A stretch of 64,000 nucleotides of DNA from Bradyrhizobium nanningense (GCF_004114535.1 NZ_LBJC01000015.1:1-64000); one strand, 5' to 3'; shown: positions 45,501 to 54,519, counted from the stretch's first letter. The notes: generated by a model from the sequence alone, not told the origin. Translations and numbers: made by a program.

Positions 45501-46167
45501 TCAGGGTGCCGACCTCCGTCTCGAACGAGACGGTTATTCCGTCAAACGAACCGTTCACGAACTGCCCGGAGACCGCGCCTCCGATCTCCAGCGACGATCT
45601 GTCCGAGATCGCGAAGGCGCCCGACCCGCGGACATCGCCTTTAAAATCCGCTGTGGCAGCTCCATGGCCGCCAGACGATCCGAGCTTGATGCTCCCGTTG
45701 TTGATGGCGTCAGTTTCCACGACGAACGACGATTCCCGCCCGAGCGCGATCGTCACGCCTGCATCAACGAACAAACTGCCTACATCGACATTGGCTCTGG
45801 TCGTGACAACATAGGATCCTGGCGCGTCGATGACGGCGCCCGACGCGGCGTTTGGAATGCCCGCACTCCAGTTCGCGGCCATATTCCAATAGCCGCCGCT
45901 CGAATTGATCCAATGCGTCGCACCGGCGCGCGAACGAGATGGCGCGACCAACGCTTGCGGATCGGCGCCGGAAGACAGCAGCGAGCCGATGCCGTCGGGG
46001 CGCGTCAGCGTGCCTGCCGTCCCCCACAACCAAGCAGCGTCTCTGCTCCAGGTCGCTTTCCAGGGCGGCGCATCCGGCAAGCCCGCATTTATCTGGGCGA
46101 AATCACCCTCTTCCGCGAGGAGAAGCCTTGCTGCTCGATAAAAGACGCTCGCCTTCTGATTTAACAT
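39508..46167 (-). CDS. Giant type I-exported multidomain protein with DUF4082 repeats
   Basis: The product is about 2,219 aa. I use the ATG at 46167, with GAGG 6 bases upstream; a TTG at 46188 is in frame. Approximate domains: 85-165, a G-G-Y-W-N-M-A-A-N-W-S-type surface-protein start; 325-860, N,N-dimethylformamidase large-subunit-like (D-V-G-H-D-E-Y-W, F-W-S-W-G-L-S-S-D-H-D); 870-955, Ig-like; 965-1110, DUF4082; cadherin-like; about 1215-1335, DUF4082; 1335-1790, two VCBS/putative-Ig units that are almost identical; then DUF4082, cadherin-like and a last DUF4082 to the C-terminus. No RTX repeat is seen. The 111-aa protein, ABC and HlyD genes follow, so it is their likely substrate. It probably acts as a cell-surface or matrix protein. 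Confidence 0.9.
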   Translation of the reverse strand: MLNQKASVFYRAARLLLAEEGDFAQINAGLPDAPPWKATWSRDAAWLWGTAGTLTRPDGIGSLLSSGADPQALVAPSRSRAGATHWINSSGGYWNMAANWSAGIPNAASGAVIDAPGSYVVTTRANVDVGSLFVDAGVTIALGRESSFVVETDAINNGSIKLGSSGGHGAATADFKGDVRGSGAFAISDRSSLEIGGAVSGQFVNGSFDGITVSFETEVGTLILDHSAQFHGLIGSSSPDRALSDGNLIDLKDFAFTATMSASVHYDQSSNISTVDFGNGAGNVTLLFSGNDPNWTFASDGLGGTIVADPVTNPIVLENQKQGTSKSIWQISPGEDSTNIQGFTTAISTNVGGAVQFKINNQTGAPNYHIDIYRLGYYGGNGARLITSLQHQAAASVVQPAPLKDASTGLVDAGNWSVTDSWSVPTDAVSGVYIANVIDGTQVFQIPFVVRNDASQSAIVFQTADQTWQAYNPWGGANLYTGNGPGVNGSAYAVSYNRPITTRDGGLEGSSNDMVFSAEYPAIYWLEQNGYDVSYISGVDAAANGSLLLNHQIYMDVGHDEYWTDSQFANVQAAGHAGVNLTFLSGNEVFWQTRLAASIDPSHTANRTLISYKDTHANQLIDPTGTATGTFMDARFASTGGMSGIPSNALTGTVFQVDGDSYGTIKIPYGMTQLRLWRNAPIAGTAQGQTASLTPNLLGYEWNASPDNGFRPAGLVDVSSTTLQTTKYLLDYGNTTGNGTATHNLVEFRDPVSGALVFGAGTVFWSWGLSSDHDQYNIAPQTSTDRNVQQAMVNLFADMGVQPATLQASLVIAAQSTDHTPPTSTVTNLSAASVVEGQSITVTGTASDSGGVIGGVEVSSDGGNTWHPASSTVGAANVTWTYTFAAGAPGQLKIRSRAVDDNLNLEVPGAGVAYTVTPSSNLTIFSPTDTPAVVNTPDSAAVELGVKFVAAISGDITGIRFYKSTQNTGTHLGDLWTANGTLLASATFTNETGSGWQQVNFTTPVHIQAGVTYIASYHTNTGHYSTTDFYFDNPGHTNGSLTATGNGLNGVYAYGTGPIFPSSISMAKGDNYWVDVVFKDTSQLPQANNDSGFTVTQNGVLNIPASALLANDTDPAGLSFSISGVSNPANGTVSYNVQTQTVTFSPAANYAGAAQFAYTITDSAGASGTGQVFLNVNYPLSAQSLFGTNDTPSVVNSGDTSSVEVGLKFSASAGGTITGLRFYKGSLNTGTHVAHLWSSTGALLGTATFAGETASGWQQVSFSSPIAITAGTTYVASYHTNGNYSDTQNYFTTSISNGQLSAPATGNGVYGYGTGAIFPTNVFKATNYFVDVIFNGSAGTNTPPTAVADTGDATEKGGVNNSTGGSSATGNVLTNDTDPDAGDTKAVTAVSFGSTSGTLGSALNGAHGSLVLNASGAFTYTINETDAAVQALRLASNTLTEVFNYTMRDAAGATSSTTLTITIHGANDAPVLAIQTGNQTATVGSAFSLTLPAGTFTDVDSGDTLTYTATAADGSALPAWLAFNGSTRTFSGTPSSADAGTLSVKTTATDLGSLAASETFNITVTTTPNTPPTAVADTGDATEKGGVNNSTGGSSATGNVLTNDTDPDAGDTKAVTSVSFGSSSGTLGSALNGAHGSLVLNTSGAFTYTINETDAAVQALRLASNTLTEVFNYTMRDAAGATSSTTLTITIHGANDAPVLAIQTGNQTATVGSAFSLTLPAGAFTDVDSGDTLTYTATAADGSALPAWLAFNGSTRTFSGTPTSADVGTLSVKTTATDLGSLTASETFNIAVGTASVSLFSASDTPSVLSTSDTSQVNLGVRFTSSAAGTITGIKYYRSANDTGTHTGSLWSSTGTLLASATFSNESSSGWQTLTFSSPVSIAAGTTYVASFHSNGHYADTPNYFTTAHTNGPLTASATTNGVYTYGTGNLFPTSTFSATNYWVDVLFSNSAGGTNQPPIANNDSGFNATQNVPLSISGSALLANDTDPNGDALTITGVSGAVNGTVSFSAQNNTVTFTPANGYTGPASFNYAISDGQGGSASASVGVTVYAPSATTVSLFSSNPTPSVVTVNDPNSVELGMKFQASTSGDIVGLRFYKGPSNTGQHVADLWSSTGTLLATATFTNETASGWQQVNFATPVTIAAGTTYVASYHTAGNYSDDPNLFANAVTNGPLTAPSSSSSGGNGVYAYGSGSLFPTNTFSATSYAVDVLFRPQLIA
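40801..42168 (-). repeat. Near-identical tandem repeat, 684 bp x 2, within the giant gene
   Basis: Unit starts at 40801 and 41485 are 684 bases apart, and the same offset holds at the other end (41437 and 42121). Most of the sequence between is identical, with a few scattered substitutions. Each unit encodes one VCBS-like plus one putative-Ig domain of 228 residues. Confidence 0.9.
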
Positions 46168-46256
46168 GGCCAGCCTCAAATTTCGCAAGTTTAGTATTTA
46201 ATTTAAAAGAGCGGCATCGGTCAATTAATTAAATGAAAGCAAATTTAAATCACAGA
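46168..46256. promoter_or_regulatory. AT-rich island upstream of the giant-protein operon
   Basis: ATTTAAT at 46196-46202 and ATTAAAT at 46228-46234 lie in this short gap. It is the probable promoter region of the operon 46167 to 35556. Confidence 0.45.
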
Positions 46257-47159
46257 TCAGACCTCGATTGCGGCGCCGGAACGAGCCTCAGGCAACCGCA
46301 GGATTTCATTGAGATACCTGCCGTATCCGCTCTTCTCCAGCGGCTGAATCAGTCCGCGGAGCTGATGTTCGTTGATGAATCCCTGCCGGAAGGCGACCTC
46401 CTCGAGACACGCCACTTTCATGCCCTGCCGCTTTTCGAGCGTCTGTACGAAGGTCCCTGCATCGATAAGCGACTCGACCGTGCCCGTATCCAACCATGCG
46501 AATCCCCGTCCCATGCGCTCGACGTGGAGAGCGCCGGCCGCGAGATAGCGCATTTGCAGATCGGTGATCTCGAGCTCTCCCCGCGGCGACGGCTCGACAC
46601 GGCGGGCATATCGCACGACCCGGTTGTCGAAGAAATAGAGACCGGTGATGGCCCAGTTCGATGTCGGCTCTTTCGGTTTCTCCTCGATTCGAAGTGGGCG
46701 GCCCAGGTCGTCGAACGTGACCACGCCGTATCGTTCCGGATCACGTACGTGATACGCGAACACGGTTGCCCCCTCCTCGCGGGCTGCGGCCCTTGCGAGT
46801 AGTTCGCGCAAGCCGCCGCCGAAGAAGATATTGTCTCCGAGCACCATTGCGACCCGATCGGTTCCGATGAAATCGGCACCTACGATGAACGCTTCCGCCA
46901 AGCCGCCGGGACGAGGCTGTTCCGCATAGCTGAGCCGAATTCCCCACTGGCTTCCATTGCCGAGCAATCGCTCAAATTGAGACCGGTCCGCCGGGGTCGT
47001 GATCACCAGGATGTCGCGGATTCCTGCCAGCATCAGCGTCGACAGCGGGTAGTAGATCATCGGCTTGTCATAGATGGGCAGCAACTGCTTGCTGACCACA
47101 CGCGTGATCGGGTAGAGCCGAGTTCCGCTGCCGCCAGCCAGGACGATTCCCTTCAGCAT
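46257..47159 (-). CDS. rmlA: Glucose-1-phosphate thymidylyltransferase
   Basis: The 300-aa enzyme has [14 protein letters not shown] at the start, [16 protein letters not shown] and I-E-E-K-P-K-E-P, all typical of RmlA/RfbA. It makes dTDP-glucose, the entry to dTDP-L-rhamnose and to dTDP-amino-sugars. The ATG at 47159 has an AAGGAG site 6 bases upstream. It is the last gene of rmlCBDA; its start lies inside the extended end of rmlD. Confidence 0.96.
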   Translation of the reverse strand: MLKGIVLAGGSGTRLYPITRVVSKQLLPIYDKPMIYYPLSTLMLAGIRDILVITTPADRSQFERLLGNGSQWGIRLSYAEQPRPGGLAEAFIVGADFIGTDRVAMVLGDNIFFGGGLRELLARAAAREEGATVFAYHVRDPERYGVVTFDDLGRPLRIEEKPKEPTSNWAITGLYFFDNRVVRYARRVEPSPRGELEITDLQMRYLAAGALHVERMGRGFAWLDTGTVESLIDAGTFVQTLEKRQGMKVACLEEVAFRQGFINEHQLRGLIQPLEKSGYGRYLNEILRLPEARSGAAIEV

Positions 47160-48057
47160 CGGTGTCTCCTTTTCCGACAAGTTGGTCGAGACAGCTTTCG
47201 AGAGAGTGGCGCCAGGCCGGCAATCGAATTCCGAACACGCGCTCCGCTTTAGATGAATCCAGGCGCGAGTTCAGAGGCCTGCGCGCGGCGCAGGGATACT
47301 GCTCTGTCGTGATCGCTTCCAGCGCCGGCGGCCGCACTCCACGACGGGACAAGCCATCGAAGATTGCTTCGGCAAAGCCGTGCCAGCTTGTTGTCCCCTG
47401 GCCGGCCACATGAAAGATGCCTGCCGCGATGCGGCGATCATCGGCAAGCGACCGCTTCGCAATCTTCAGGAGCGCTGCGGCCAGCTCCGCCGCCGACGTC
47501 GGGCTTCCGTGTTGGTCGCAGACGACCCTTACCATTGGATGCGTTTCGGCCAGCCGCAACATTGTGCGAACGAAGTTGGTGCCTGTTGAGCTGTAGATCC
47601 AAGACGATCTGACGACGGTCGCGAGAGGGTGCGCCGCCAATACGGCCGCCTCGCCGGCCAATTTTGATGCACCATATGTGTTCAACGGCGCTGGCACGTC
47701 GGCCTCGTCGTAAGCCTCGCGTTTAGCACCGTCAAAGACATAATCGGTCGACACATGCACAAATGGAATGTTTCTCTGCCATGCGACATCCGCTAACGCA
47801 GCCGCACCATCGCGGTTGATACTGAAGGCTTTTCCGGCCTCGGATTCAGCTTGATCCACAGCCGTATAGGCCGCGGCATTGATGATCATGCAGGGGGCGA
47901 TCGAGGCGATCGTTCTGTCGACCCCCTCGCGGACCTCAAGATCGAGCTCCTCACGTCCGAGCGCGACCGCAGACACGCCGCTAAGCGCAGCGAGATCATG
48001 AAGGCAACTGCCCAATTGGCCACTTCGACCAGCAATCAGGATCGGTTGTTCGATCAT
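47068..48057 (-). CDS. rmlD: dTDP-4-dehydrorhamnose reductase
   Basis: The 329-aa protein has G-R-S-G-Q-L-G near residue 10, [18 protein letters not shown] and the catalytic Y-G-A-S-K near 128. It catalyses the last step of dTDP-L-rhamnose synthesis. The family is usually about 290-300 aa. Here the frame runs on through about 30 extra polar residues and overlaps the rmlA start by 92 bases, which suggests loss of an original stop codon. The start at 48057 lies eight bases after the rmlB stop. Confidence 0.94.
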   Translation of the reverse strand: MIEQPILIAGRSGQLGSCLHDLAALSGVSAVALGREELDLEVREGVDRTIASIAPCMIINAAAYTAVDQAESEAGKAFSINRDGAAALADVAWQRNIPFVHVSTDYVFDGAKREAYDEADVPAPLNTYGASKLAGEAAVLAAHPLATVVRSSWIYSSTGTNFVRTMLRLAETHPMVRVVCDQHGSPTSAAELAAALLKIAKRSLADDRRIAAGIFHVAGQGTTSWHGFAEAIFDGLSRRGVRPPALEAITTEQYPCAARRPLNSRLDSSKAERVFGIRLPAWRHSLESCLDQLVGKGDTDAEGNRPGWRQRNSALPDHACGQQAVAAHL

Positions 48058-48065
48058 TGGCAACC

Positions 48066-49124
48066 TCAGTGTCGGGTGGCCGGGAGGCCAAGACGCGAAC
48101 CGTCGTAGACCATATTGCGAGCCCGCGCCCACCAGGTGCCGCTGGCCAGATACCATTCCACCGTGTCGGCGAGACCTTGTTCGAAGCTTCGGGTCGGCTT
48201 CCATCCCAGCTCGCTGCGAGCTTTGGACGCATCGATCGCGTAGCGCGCGTCGTGTCCCGGGCGGTCCGACACAAACGAGATCAACGATCGCCTGGCTGCC
48301 GGCCCCGGACGTAAACGATCAAGCACGTCACAGATCCGGGTGACGACTTCCAGGTTCGAGCGTTCGCTATCGCCTCCGAAATTGTACTTCTCGCCGGCTC
48401 TGCCCTCGAATAGCAGCCGGATCAGGCCGGCTGCGTGATCGTCGACATGAAGCCAATCGCGCACATTGCTGCCGTCGCCATAGACGGGCAGCGATTTGTA
48501 CTCAATCGCGTTGAGAATCGTCAGAGGAATGAGCTTTTCCGGGAATTGGAACGGTCCGTAATTGTTCGAACAGTTCGACACGATCACCGGCAAGCCATAG
48601 GTCCTATGCCAGGCGAGCGCGAGGTGGTCCGAGGCGGCCTTGCTCGCCGAATAGGGTGAACTCGGCCGGTAAGGGGTGTCTTCCCGGAAGCAGTCGACCG
48701 GCCCCAATGAACCGTAGACCTCGTCCGTCGACACGTGAATGAACCTGAACTGTCTCTGTTTCTGGCTCGAAAGCCCGTCGTAATATCGCCTGGCTGCTTC
48801 CAGCAGAGTATAGGTGCCGACGATGTTGGTGCTGATGAACGCTGCCGAGCCGGTAATCGATCGATCGACGTGGCTCTCTGCCGCCAAGTGGATGACTGCG
48901 CTCGGCTCCCATTCGTAGAATAGACGAGTGACCGCCTCGTGATCGCAGATGTCGTGCTGCTCAAATCGATAACGGCTGGTGCCGTCGATTGATGCCAGCG
49001 AGGCCAAATTGGCCGCATAGGTCAACTTGTCGACATTGACCACCGAGGCCTCAGCTTCCAAGACCAATTGGCGACAGACCGCAGACCCGATAAATCCCGC
49101 TCCACCCGTCACCAGGACACGCAT
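48066..49124 (-). CDS. rmlB: dTDP-glucose 4,6-dehydratase
   Basis: The 352-aa SDR enzyme has [30 protein letters not shown] and the catalytic Y-S-A-S-K near 160, the full RmlB signature. The ATG at 49124 (AGAGGG upstream) fits the family N-terminus; the open frame extends to 49370 without support. It lies ten bases after rmlC. Confidence 0.96.
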   Translation of the reverse strand: MRVLVTGGAGFIGSAVCRQLVLEAEASVVNVDKLTYAANLASLASIDGTSRYRFEQHDICDHEAVTRLFYEWEPSAVIHLAAESHVDRSITGSAAFISTNIVGTYTLLEAARRYYDGLSSQKQRQFRFIHVSTDEVYGSLGPVDCFREDTPYRPSSPYSASKAASDHLALAWHRTYGLPVIVSNCSNNYGPFQFPEKLIPLTILNAIEYKSLPVYGDGSNVRDWLHVDDHAAGLIRLLFEGRAGEKYNFGGDSERSNLEVVTRICDVLDRLRPGPAARRSLISFVSDRPGHDARYAIDASKARSELGWKPTRSFEQGLADTVEWYLASGTWWARARNMVYDGSRLGLPATRH

Positions 49125-49134
49125 GACACGCCCT

Positions 49135-49692
49135 CTATTCAAACACTGAAGCGAGTTGATTGAAGGACGGAAGTGCTCGATCCTTCGGCGACAGTTGCGC
49201 CTCCGAGGCCTTAACCGGCCACTCGATCGCCAACTCCGGATCCGCCCAATAGACGCCGCCATCGTGGTCCGGCGAATAGACCTCATCGACCTTATAAAAG
49301 ACCGTGGTTTGAGGCTCGAGCGTACAGAAGCCGTGAGCGAACCCTTTTGGAACGAGCAGCTGCTCGTCACTCTCGCTATCCAGTTTCACCGAAACGTGCT
49401 TGCCGAATGTCGGCGATCGCCTCCGAAGATCGAGCACCACATCAAGGATCGCGCCCCTTAACACGCGGACGAGCTTGGCCTGTGCGAACGGAGGCCTCTG
49501 GAAGTGCAATCCGCGAACCGTCCCCACCCGCTCCGAGCAGGACTGATTGTCCTGGATAAAGTCGTGAGAAATTCCTTCTTCGGCAAAGGCAGAGCGGCGA
49601 AACGTCTCGCAGAAATAGCCCCGCATATCGGAAAAGCGCTTCGATCGGACTATCTTGACGTCCGGAATCGCCAAACTTCGCACTTCCAGCAT
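49135..49692 (-). CDS. rmlC: dTDP-4-dehydrorhamnose 3,5-epimerase
   Basis: The 185-aa cupin enzyme has [14 protein letters not shown], the catalytic His of V-R-G-L-H-F-Q near 63, V-P-K-G-F-A-H-G-F and Y-K-V-D-E-V-Y-S-P near 133. A GGAG site precedes the ATG. It opens the rmlCBDA operon. Confidence 0.96.
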   Translation of the reverse strand: MLEVRSLAIPDVKIVRSKRFSDMRGYFCETFRRSAFAEEGISHDFIQDNQSCSERVGTVRGLHFQRPPFAQAKLVRVLRGAILDVVLDLRRRSPTFGKHVSVKLDSESDEQLLVPKGFAHGFCTLEPQTTVFYKVDEVYSPDHDGGVYWADPELAIEWPVKASEAQLSPKDRALPSFNQLASVFE

Positions 49693-49995
49693 GACTGCAC
49701 GCTCCGATACGCAGCGCTATCGCCCGGGCGGTCGACCTGATCCTCTCAATGCACCGCGCATCGAGCACTCCGGCCGAACCAGTTCGGCCTCGCTCTGGTC
49801 GCGACAAATGTCAGGAGTTAATCGGACGCCAGGCCCTTCCGTCATTCAAATTAATTATTCGGCAATTAATGCCTGAGCCGGATTTAATTGGCAATACAAA
49901 TTTTATCTGATATATTATTTTAAATCAGCCCGTGGCGCCAATACGCGGCCACGGGCTGCTCCCGCGCGATTGTCGACAGTCGAGAGAATTGTCCG
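49693..49995. promoter_or_regulatory. Divergent regulatory region with AT island and hairpin
   Basis: This gap separates rmlC (minus) from the Wzc-like gene (plus). An AT-rich island covers about 49845-49925 (ATTTAAT at 49882-49888). A perfect 11-bp inverted repeat follows at 49926-49936 and 49948-49958 (CAGCCCGTGGC and its complement, 11-base loop), 37 bases before the ATG. It would form a hairpin in the 5' leader of the wzc transcript if transcription starts in the AT island. No T-tract follows it. Confidence 0.55.
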
Positions 49996-52329
49996 ATGCT
50001 TCAGACCAATACGCTCCAGACCGACGGGGCACGTCTCCCCTCCGCCGCACAAATGCAGCCGGATCGACAAAACGCCGCGGGCATCGGCGAGCTCATTAAA
50101 TTGGCGCTCGTGTTTATACGGCGACAGTACCTCGTCATCATTTTCGCCACTCTCCTCGCAAGTGCCGCCAGCCTCATATACTTACGATTGGTCTCACCGG
50201 CCTATACCGCGCAGGTTCAGGTCCTGTTCGAAAATCCAAGGGCGCAGTTCCTCCAGAAGCAATCGCTTCTATCCGAACCAACCGTCGACGTTACCCAAAT
50301 CGAAACGCAGCTGCAGATCATCAAGTCGCAGGCGACTGCTGCGGCTGTGATCAAGCAGTTGACGTTGGCCGATCACCCTGACTTCAAGGAGGTACGGCCG
50401 CTGCAATCCTGGTTACTGGGCCTGCTTCGAAGGTGGAGGTCCGCTCCATCACAAGGTGCGCAACCTACTCCGCCAGAGCAGCCCTCGGAAGCCACAATTG
50501 CGAACTTTCTGGATCGCCTATCTGCCGGCCGAGTTGGCTACAGTCACGTTATTGAAATCGCGTTCACCTCGAGCGACCCAGCGCTGGCGGCGGACATCGC
50601 GAACGCAATTGCCAAAGCCTACATCAACGACCAGCTCGAGGCGAAATTTGAAGCCACTCGAACTGCAACGAGCTGGCTGCGGGAACGACTGCGAAACCTC
50701 GGTGAGGAGGCGCTGACCGCTGAACGTGCAGTCGAGGCTTATAAATCTCAAAACAACATCGTTTCGTCCGGAGGAAAGCCGATCGACGAGCAGCAGATCA
50801 CCGAACTCAACACGCGGCTGGCTACCGCGCGCGCACAGAGTTCAGAAGCCACGGCCAAGCTGTCGCGTTACGAAGCTCTCCTTGCCGTCGATCCGGCCAA
50901 ACCATCCTCGATCGGCAATCTGGATGCCATAGGCTCCGACGCGATGAACAGTCCGATCATTACGTCGCTACGCCAGCAATATCTCGAGCTTGCCAGGCGC
51001 GAGGCCGAGTTATCCGCCCGCGTCGGTCGAGATCATCTGGCGGTTGTCAACATCCGAAACAGGCTGCGTGAGTTTCGCGTCTCCATTCTGGACGAGGTTA
51101 AGAGACTCTCCGAGATCAGCCGCAGCGAAGCCGAACTTGCAAAGCAGCGGCAGCAGGAGATCGAAAAACGTCTCTCTGTGGCCATTGCGCAGTCGCGCCT
51201 CACAAACTCGGCAGAGCTGACGATAAGAGATCTTGAGAGTCGGGCCAAGAGCTTACGGGGTCTGTACGACACTTTCCTTCAGCAGTACATGGGCTCGGCC
51301 CAGCAGGAAAGCTTCCCGATCTCGGAAACCCGGGTCATCTTCCCCGCTTCTGCCGCTCAAACCAAGAGCAAACCGAAAGCCAAGGTGGTGCTGAGCGTCG
51401 GACTTCTGGGAGGGCTCGCGCTGGGACTGCTCCTCGGTTTCGTGCGGGACGTAATGGATCGCGTTTTCCGCACGTCTTCCCAGCTTGAGGCAGCGCTGGA
51501 CCTGCCGTGCCTATCCCTCGTGCCGATCCTGAGTTTGCCCAGGCAGCAGAGGTCGGCAGCTCGGCCGCAACAGACGCAGGAAGACTCGAACCAACGAATA
51601 CTTTCGAGCGCTCCGGACATCCATCGCGCCGTCGTGGGCATGCCTCTCTCTCGGTACACTGAGGCCATCCGATCGATTAAGATTGCGATCGACCATAGCC
51701 CGGCGAAGACCCCCAACCAGGTGATTGGCGTAACTTCGGCCCTCCCAAATGAGGGCAAGACCACGATTGCCGCTTCCGTGGCGCAACTTATCGGGCACAG
51801 CGGGAAGAAGGTGATCATAGTCGACTGCGATCTGCGGAATCCATCGCTCTCGGCCCGTCTCGTCCCCAAGGCTTTGGATGGCATTATTGAAGTCATGAAA
51901 GGCGATCGCTCACTCGATGAGGTCGTATGGCGGGATCCGAACACGACTCTTGCCGTCCTTCCGGCCGTTCAGCGCGGCCGAGTGCTTCACTCAAGCGAAC
52001 TTCTGTCCGACGGGTCGATATGCAAACTCTTTGATCGCCTGCGACAAAGCTATGACTACGTCATTGTCGATCTTCCGCCGCTGAGTCCGCTTGTCGACGT
52101 ACGGGTAACAGCTCCCCTGATCGATTGTTACGTTCTCGTCGTCGAGTGGGGACGCACCAAGATCGACGTCGTGCAGCATGCACTGCACACCGCCCCGACG
52201 ATCTCGGACTCGCTGATCGGCGCAGTACTGAACAAGACTGACATCAAGGCGATGGCGCGATACGACACCCACCGAAGCGATTATTACGATGACAGTCACT
52301 ATATACGCTATGGTCTTTCGAGCTCCTGA
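49996..52329 (+). CDS. Wzc-like polysaccharide co-polymerase/tyrosine autokinase
   Basis: The 777-aa protein has an N-terminal Wzz-type domain with a first membrane helix near 48-68, a long periplasmic coiled-coil region (about 200-430) and a second helix near 458-478. The cytoplasmic BY-kinase domain has Walker A S-A-L-P-N-E-G-K-T-T, Walker A' V-I-I-V-D-C-D-L-R-N and Walker B V-I-V-D-L-P-P. The C-terminal tail carries a cluster of five Tyr (D-Y-Y-D-D-S-H-Y-I-R-Y), the expected phosphorylation site. It controls polymer length and export. No cognate Wzb phosphatase is seen here. Confidence 0.95.
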   Translation: MLQTNTLQTDGARLPSAAQMQPDRQNAAGIGELIKLALVFIRRQYLVIIFATLLASAASLIYLRLVSPAYTAQVQVLFENPRAQFLQKQSLLSEPTVDVTQIETQLQIIKSQATAAAVIKQLTLADHPDFKEVRPLQSWLLGLLRRWRSAPSQGAQPTPPEQPSEATIANFLDRLSAGRVGYSHVIEIAFTSSDPALAADIANAIAKAYINDQLEAKFEATRTATSWLRERLRNLGEEALTAERAVEAYKSQNNIVSSGGKPIDEQQITELNTRLATARAQSSEATAKLSRYEALLAVDPAKPSSIGNLDAIGSDAMNSPIITSLRQQYLELARREAELSARVGRDHLAVVNIRNRLREFRVSILDEVKRLSEISRSEAELAKQRQQEIEKRLSVAIAQSRLTNSAELTIRDLESRAKSLRGLYDTFLQQYMGSAQQESFPISETRVIFPASAAQTKSKPKAKVVLSVGLLGGLALGLLLGFVRDVMDRVFRTSSQLEAALDLPCLSLVPILSLPRQQRSAARPQQTQEDSNQRILSSAPDIHRAVVGMPLSRYTEAIRSIKIAIDHSPAKTPNQVIGVTSALPNEGKTTIAASVAQLIGHSGKKVIIVDCDLRNPSLSARLVPKALDGIIEVMKGDRSLDEVVWRDPNTTLAVLPAVQRGRVLHSSELLSDGSICKLFDRLRQSYDYVIVDLPPLSPLVDVRVTAPLIDCYVLVVEWGRTKIDVVQHALHTAPTISDSLIGAVLNKTDIKAMARYDTHRSDYYDDSHYIRYGLSSS

Positions 52330-52422
52330 GCGGCCTGTCGCCATACGACCTGCTGATTTGTCGTCGAAGAGTCTGCTGTGCCCGAGCCTTCGGAGAAACG
52401 CCAACCCCTGAGGTGACGTTGT

Positions 52423-54519
52423 ATGCTCGACAGGTTCCTGATGGTGGCACTCCTGGTGTCCGTTGCCGTGGGTTTTGCAATGCCCGAGATCCCACAAGCG
52501 CGAGCTCTATGCTCTGCACTTCTCGCGATCGGGGTGCTTGCAACCGCAGTTTTCACCTCATCCTCCGCAATCGTTCGCCTGGTACGGCGGTTACTGCTCT
52601 TTCCCCTCGTCATTCTCGTTGTACCGGCGATCTACATGACTATTCAACTTGTCCCAATTCCTATCCACGGCTCCGGCAATCCGATATGGGCCACCGCATC
52701 TGCCGCCTTGAACATCCCCCTTGCTGAACGGCTCACGGTGGACATCGGCGCAACCATGCGGGCATTCGTGCATTACAGTACGGCTGTTGCCCTCGCGCTC
52801 GTCGCGACCGTTGTCGCGCTGGATAGACAGCGTGCTTGGCAGCTCCTCACCATGCTAGTCTCGTTCGCAACGATCGTCAGTGCGTACTTGCTAATGCGAC
52901 AGGCGATGGGAGCGGACTTTCTCTCGCCCGGCGATACTCCCTTGCCAGTCGTGGCCGGTGCAGTACCGGCAGTGCTCGGCCTGGTGCTGTCTGCGGCGAT
53001 GACGGCCCGTGCGTTCGAGGAACGCCGCCGGGCCAAGAAAATCTCATTTCAGCTGGCGACGACCCTGTCGTTCGCACTCCTGGCGACGTTGCTCTGCCTG
53101 TCGGCGATCCTTGCCAGGGAGGACTCGACGAGAACTGCCATAGCTGCACTGCTCGGAGTGGGAATCGTTCTCGCCGCATTCGCGATCCAGAACTGGTTCT
53201 ATGGTCCTTGGGGAATGGCTAGCGTGCTTGCGACGGCTGCAATTCTCTTTCTGGCGGCGTTCACCCTGCTGCCGGTGAGGCAGAATACCGATCTCACGAT
53301 CGCCCTATCCGCGCATCCCCCGACGGCGACTGAACGAATGCTGCAAAACACCCGCCAAGCCGGGACCGGTGCAGGAACGTACGTGGCACTGCTGCCGATC
53401 CATCGCGATATCGGCGCGCCGGTGTCGCCAGAGCGCCCGACGGCTGCCGCTGCCATCGCAATCGAAATGGGCCGCCCCTTTCTGTATGGCGTGTTGACGG
53501 TTGCGGTACTTGGCGCCGCGGCTTTGCTCAGATGCTCTCTGCGGCGAAGGCGTGACTACGTCTACGCGGCCATCGGTTCCGGCGCTGCGGCTGCACTAGC
53601 CATGCTGGCCTTGGTCGAGGACGGCATTCTCGAGTTCGACGCATCGCTGCTCGCCGCCGCCATGTTCGGACTGGCGGTCGCTCAAAGTCAACGTGATACA
53701 GGCACTGCCGCCTTGCCGTCGCAATCAACGCGACCTGTAAGTGAACCGGATAGTCGAGGTCCGACATGTGCTCCAACACGCACTTATGAGATTGGCACGG
53801 CGACGATGCGTATTGGATTGGGCTGCTTCGCAGTCGCCCTGATCGCGCAAACGGTCTGGCTGCTCGCTCAGCAACGGAATCCGGGTGGTTTGCCGATCGA
53901 AGCGGCCGCCAGCCAAGCGGCACGCCAAGTCATTCTAAGGGCGCTCCTTCCGAGCTCACTTCGCGCTGACGGCGACTTGCGTCCCGGGGGGCTCGCACCT
54001 GCGCCGCAGCTCAACGCCAATGAAGCGGCAGCGTCGAGGCCGGAGATCAAAGTCGCCCCGGCCACGCCGACCGCATTGGCGCAGGCACTGCAGTACTCGC
54101 CGCTACGAGGTGATCTTTGGCTTATGCTTGCGGCTCTCTCGAGAGAGCAGAGATCAGCCGAATATGATGTCGCGGCCTTGCTGAAACTTTCGTACTACAC
54201 AGCACCAAACGAGTTGGCCTTGTTTCCGCTGAGACTCACTGTCGCTCTCGGCGAGGTCTCGGCCGCAAGCGAGGTTGAGCTGCGTGAACTGGTGCAGCGT
54301 GACGTCAGGATTGTCCTTGCCAAACAGCCCAGTCTCCGCCCCGCTCTTAACGCCGCCTATCAATCGGCGTCGGCGGACGGGAAGGGCTTGGTGGACAAAC
54401 TGACCACCGAGCGGGATTCAGCTGCCCTTCAGAGCATGAGCAAGGAAGTTCGGGTTCCATCCACCGGAACGGACCTCCCTCCGCCGAACCGAGTATCGGG
54501 CCGCGGGACAGCGCGATAA
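52423..54519 (+). CDS. Polytopic O-antigen ligase/polymerase-like protein with C-terminal soluble region
   Basis: The 698-aa protein has about 11-12 membrane helices in residues 1-495 and a soluble, mostly helical C-terminal part (about 500-698) with a TPR-like look (A-L-A-Q-A-L-Q-Y-S-P-L-R-G-D-L-W-L-M-L-A-A-L). The arrangement recalls O-antigen ligase/polymerase proteins fused to a repeat domain, but clear motifs are lacking. A GAGG lies 9 bases before the ATG. It lies between Wzc and the initiating sugar transferase. Confidence 0.75.
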   Translation: MLDRFLMVALLVSVAVGFAMPEIPQARALCSALLAIGVLATAVFTSSSAIVRLVRRLLLFPLVILVVPAIYMTIQLVPIPIHGSGNPIWATASAALNIPLAERLTVDIGATMRAFVHYSTAVALALVATVVALDRQRAWQLLTMLVSFATIVSAYLLMRQAMGADFLSPGDTPLPVVAGAVPAVLGLVLSAAMTARAFEERRRAKKISFQLATTLSFALLATLLCLSAILAREDSTRTAIAALLGVGIVLAAFAIQNWFYGPWGMASVLATAAILFLAAFTLLPVRQNTDLTIALSAHPPTATERMLQNTRQAGTGAGTYVALLPIHRDIGAPVSPERPTAAAAIAIEMGRPFLYGVLTVAVLGAAALLRCSLRRRRDYVYAAIGSGAAAALAMLALVEDGILEFDASLLAAAMFGLAVAQSQRDTGTAALPSQSTRPVSEPDSRGPTCAPTRTYEIGTATMRIGLGCFAVALIAQTVWLLAQQRNPGGLPIEAAASQAARQVILRALLPSSLRADGDLRPGGLAPAPQLNANEAAASRPEIKVAPATPTALAQALQYSPLRGDLWLMLAALSREQRSAEYDVAALLKLSYYTAPNELALFPLRLTVALGEVSAASEVELRELVQRDVRIVLAKQPSLRPALNAAYQSASADGKGLVDKLTTERDSAALQSMSKEVRVPSTGTDLPPPNRVSGRGTAR

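Noticed and set aside
11710..46167. LapA-type retention modules in the two type I substrates
   Set aside because: Neither N-terminus shows the expected retention-module pattern, so a LapD/LapG release system cannot be claimed from this sequence.
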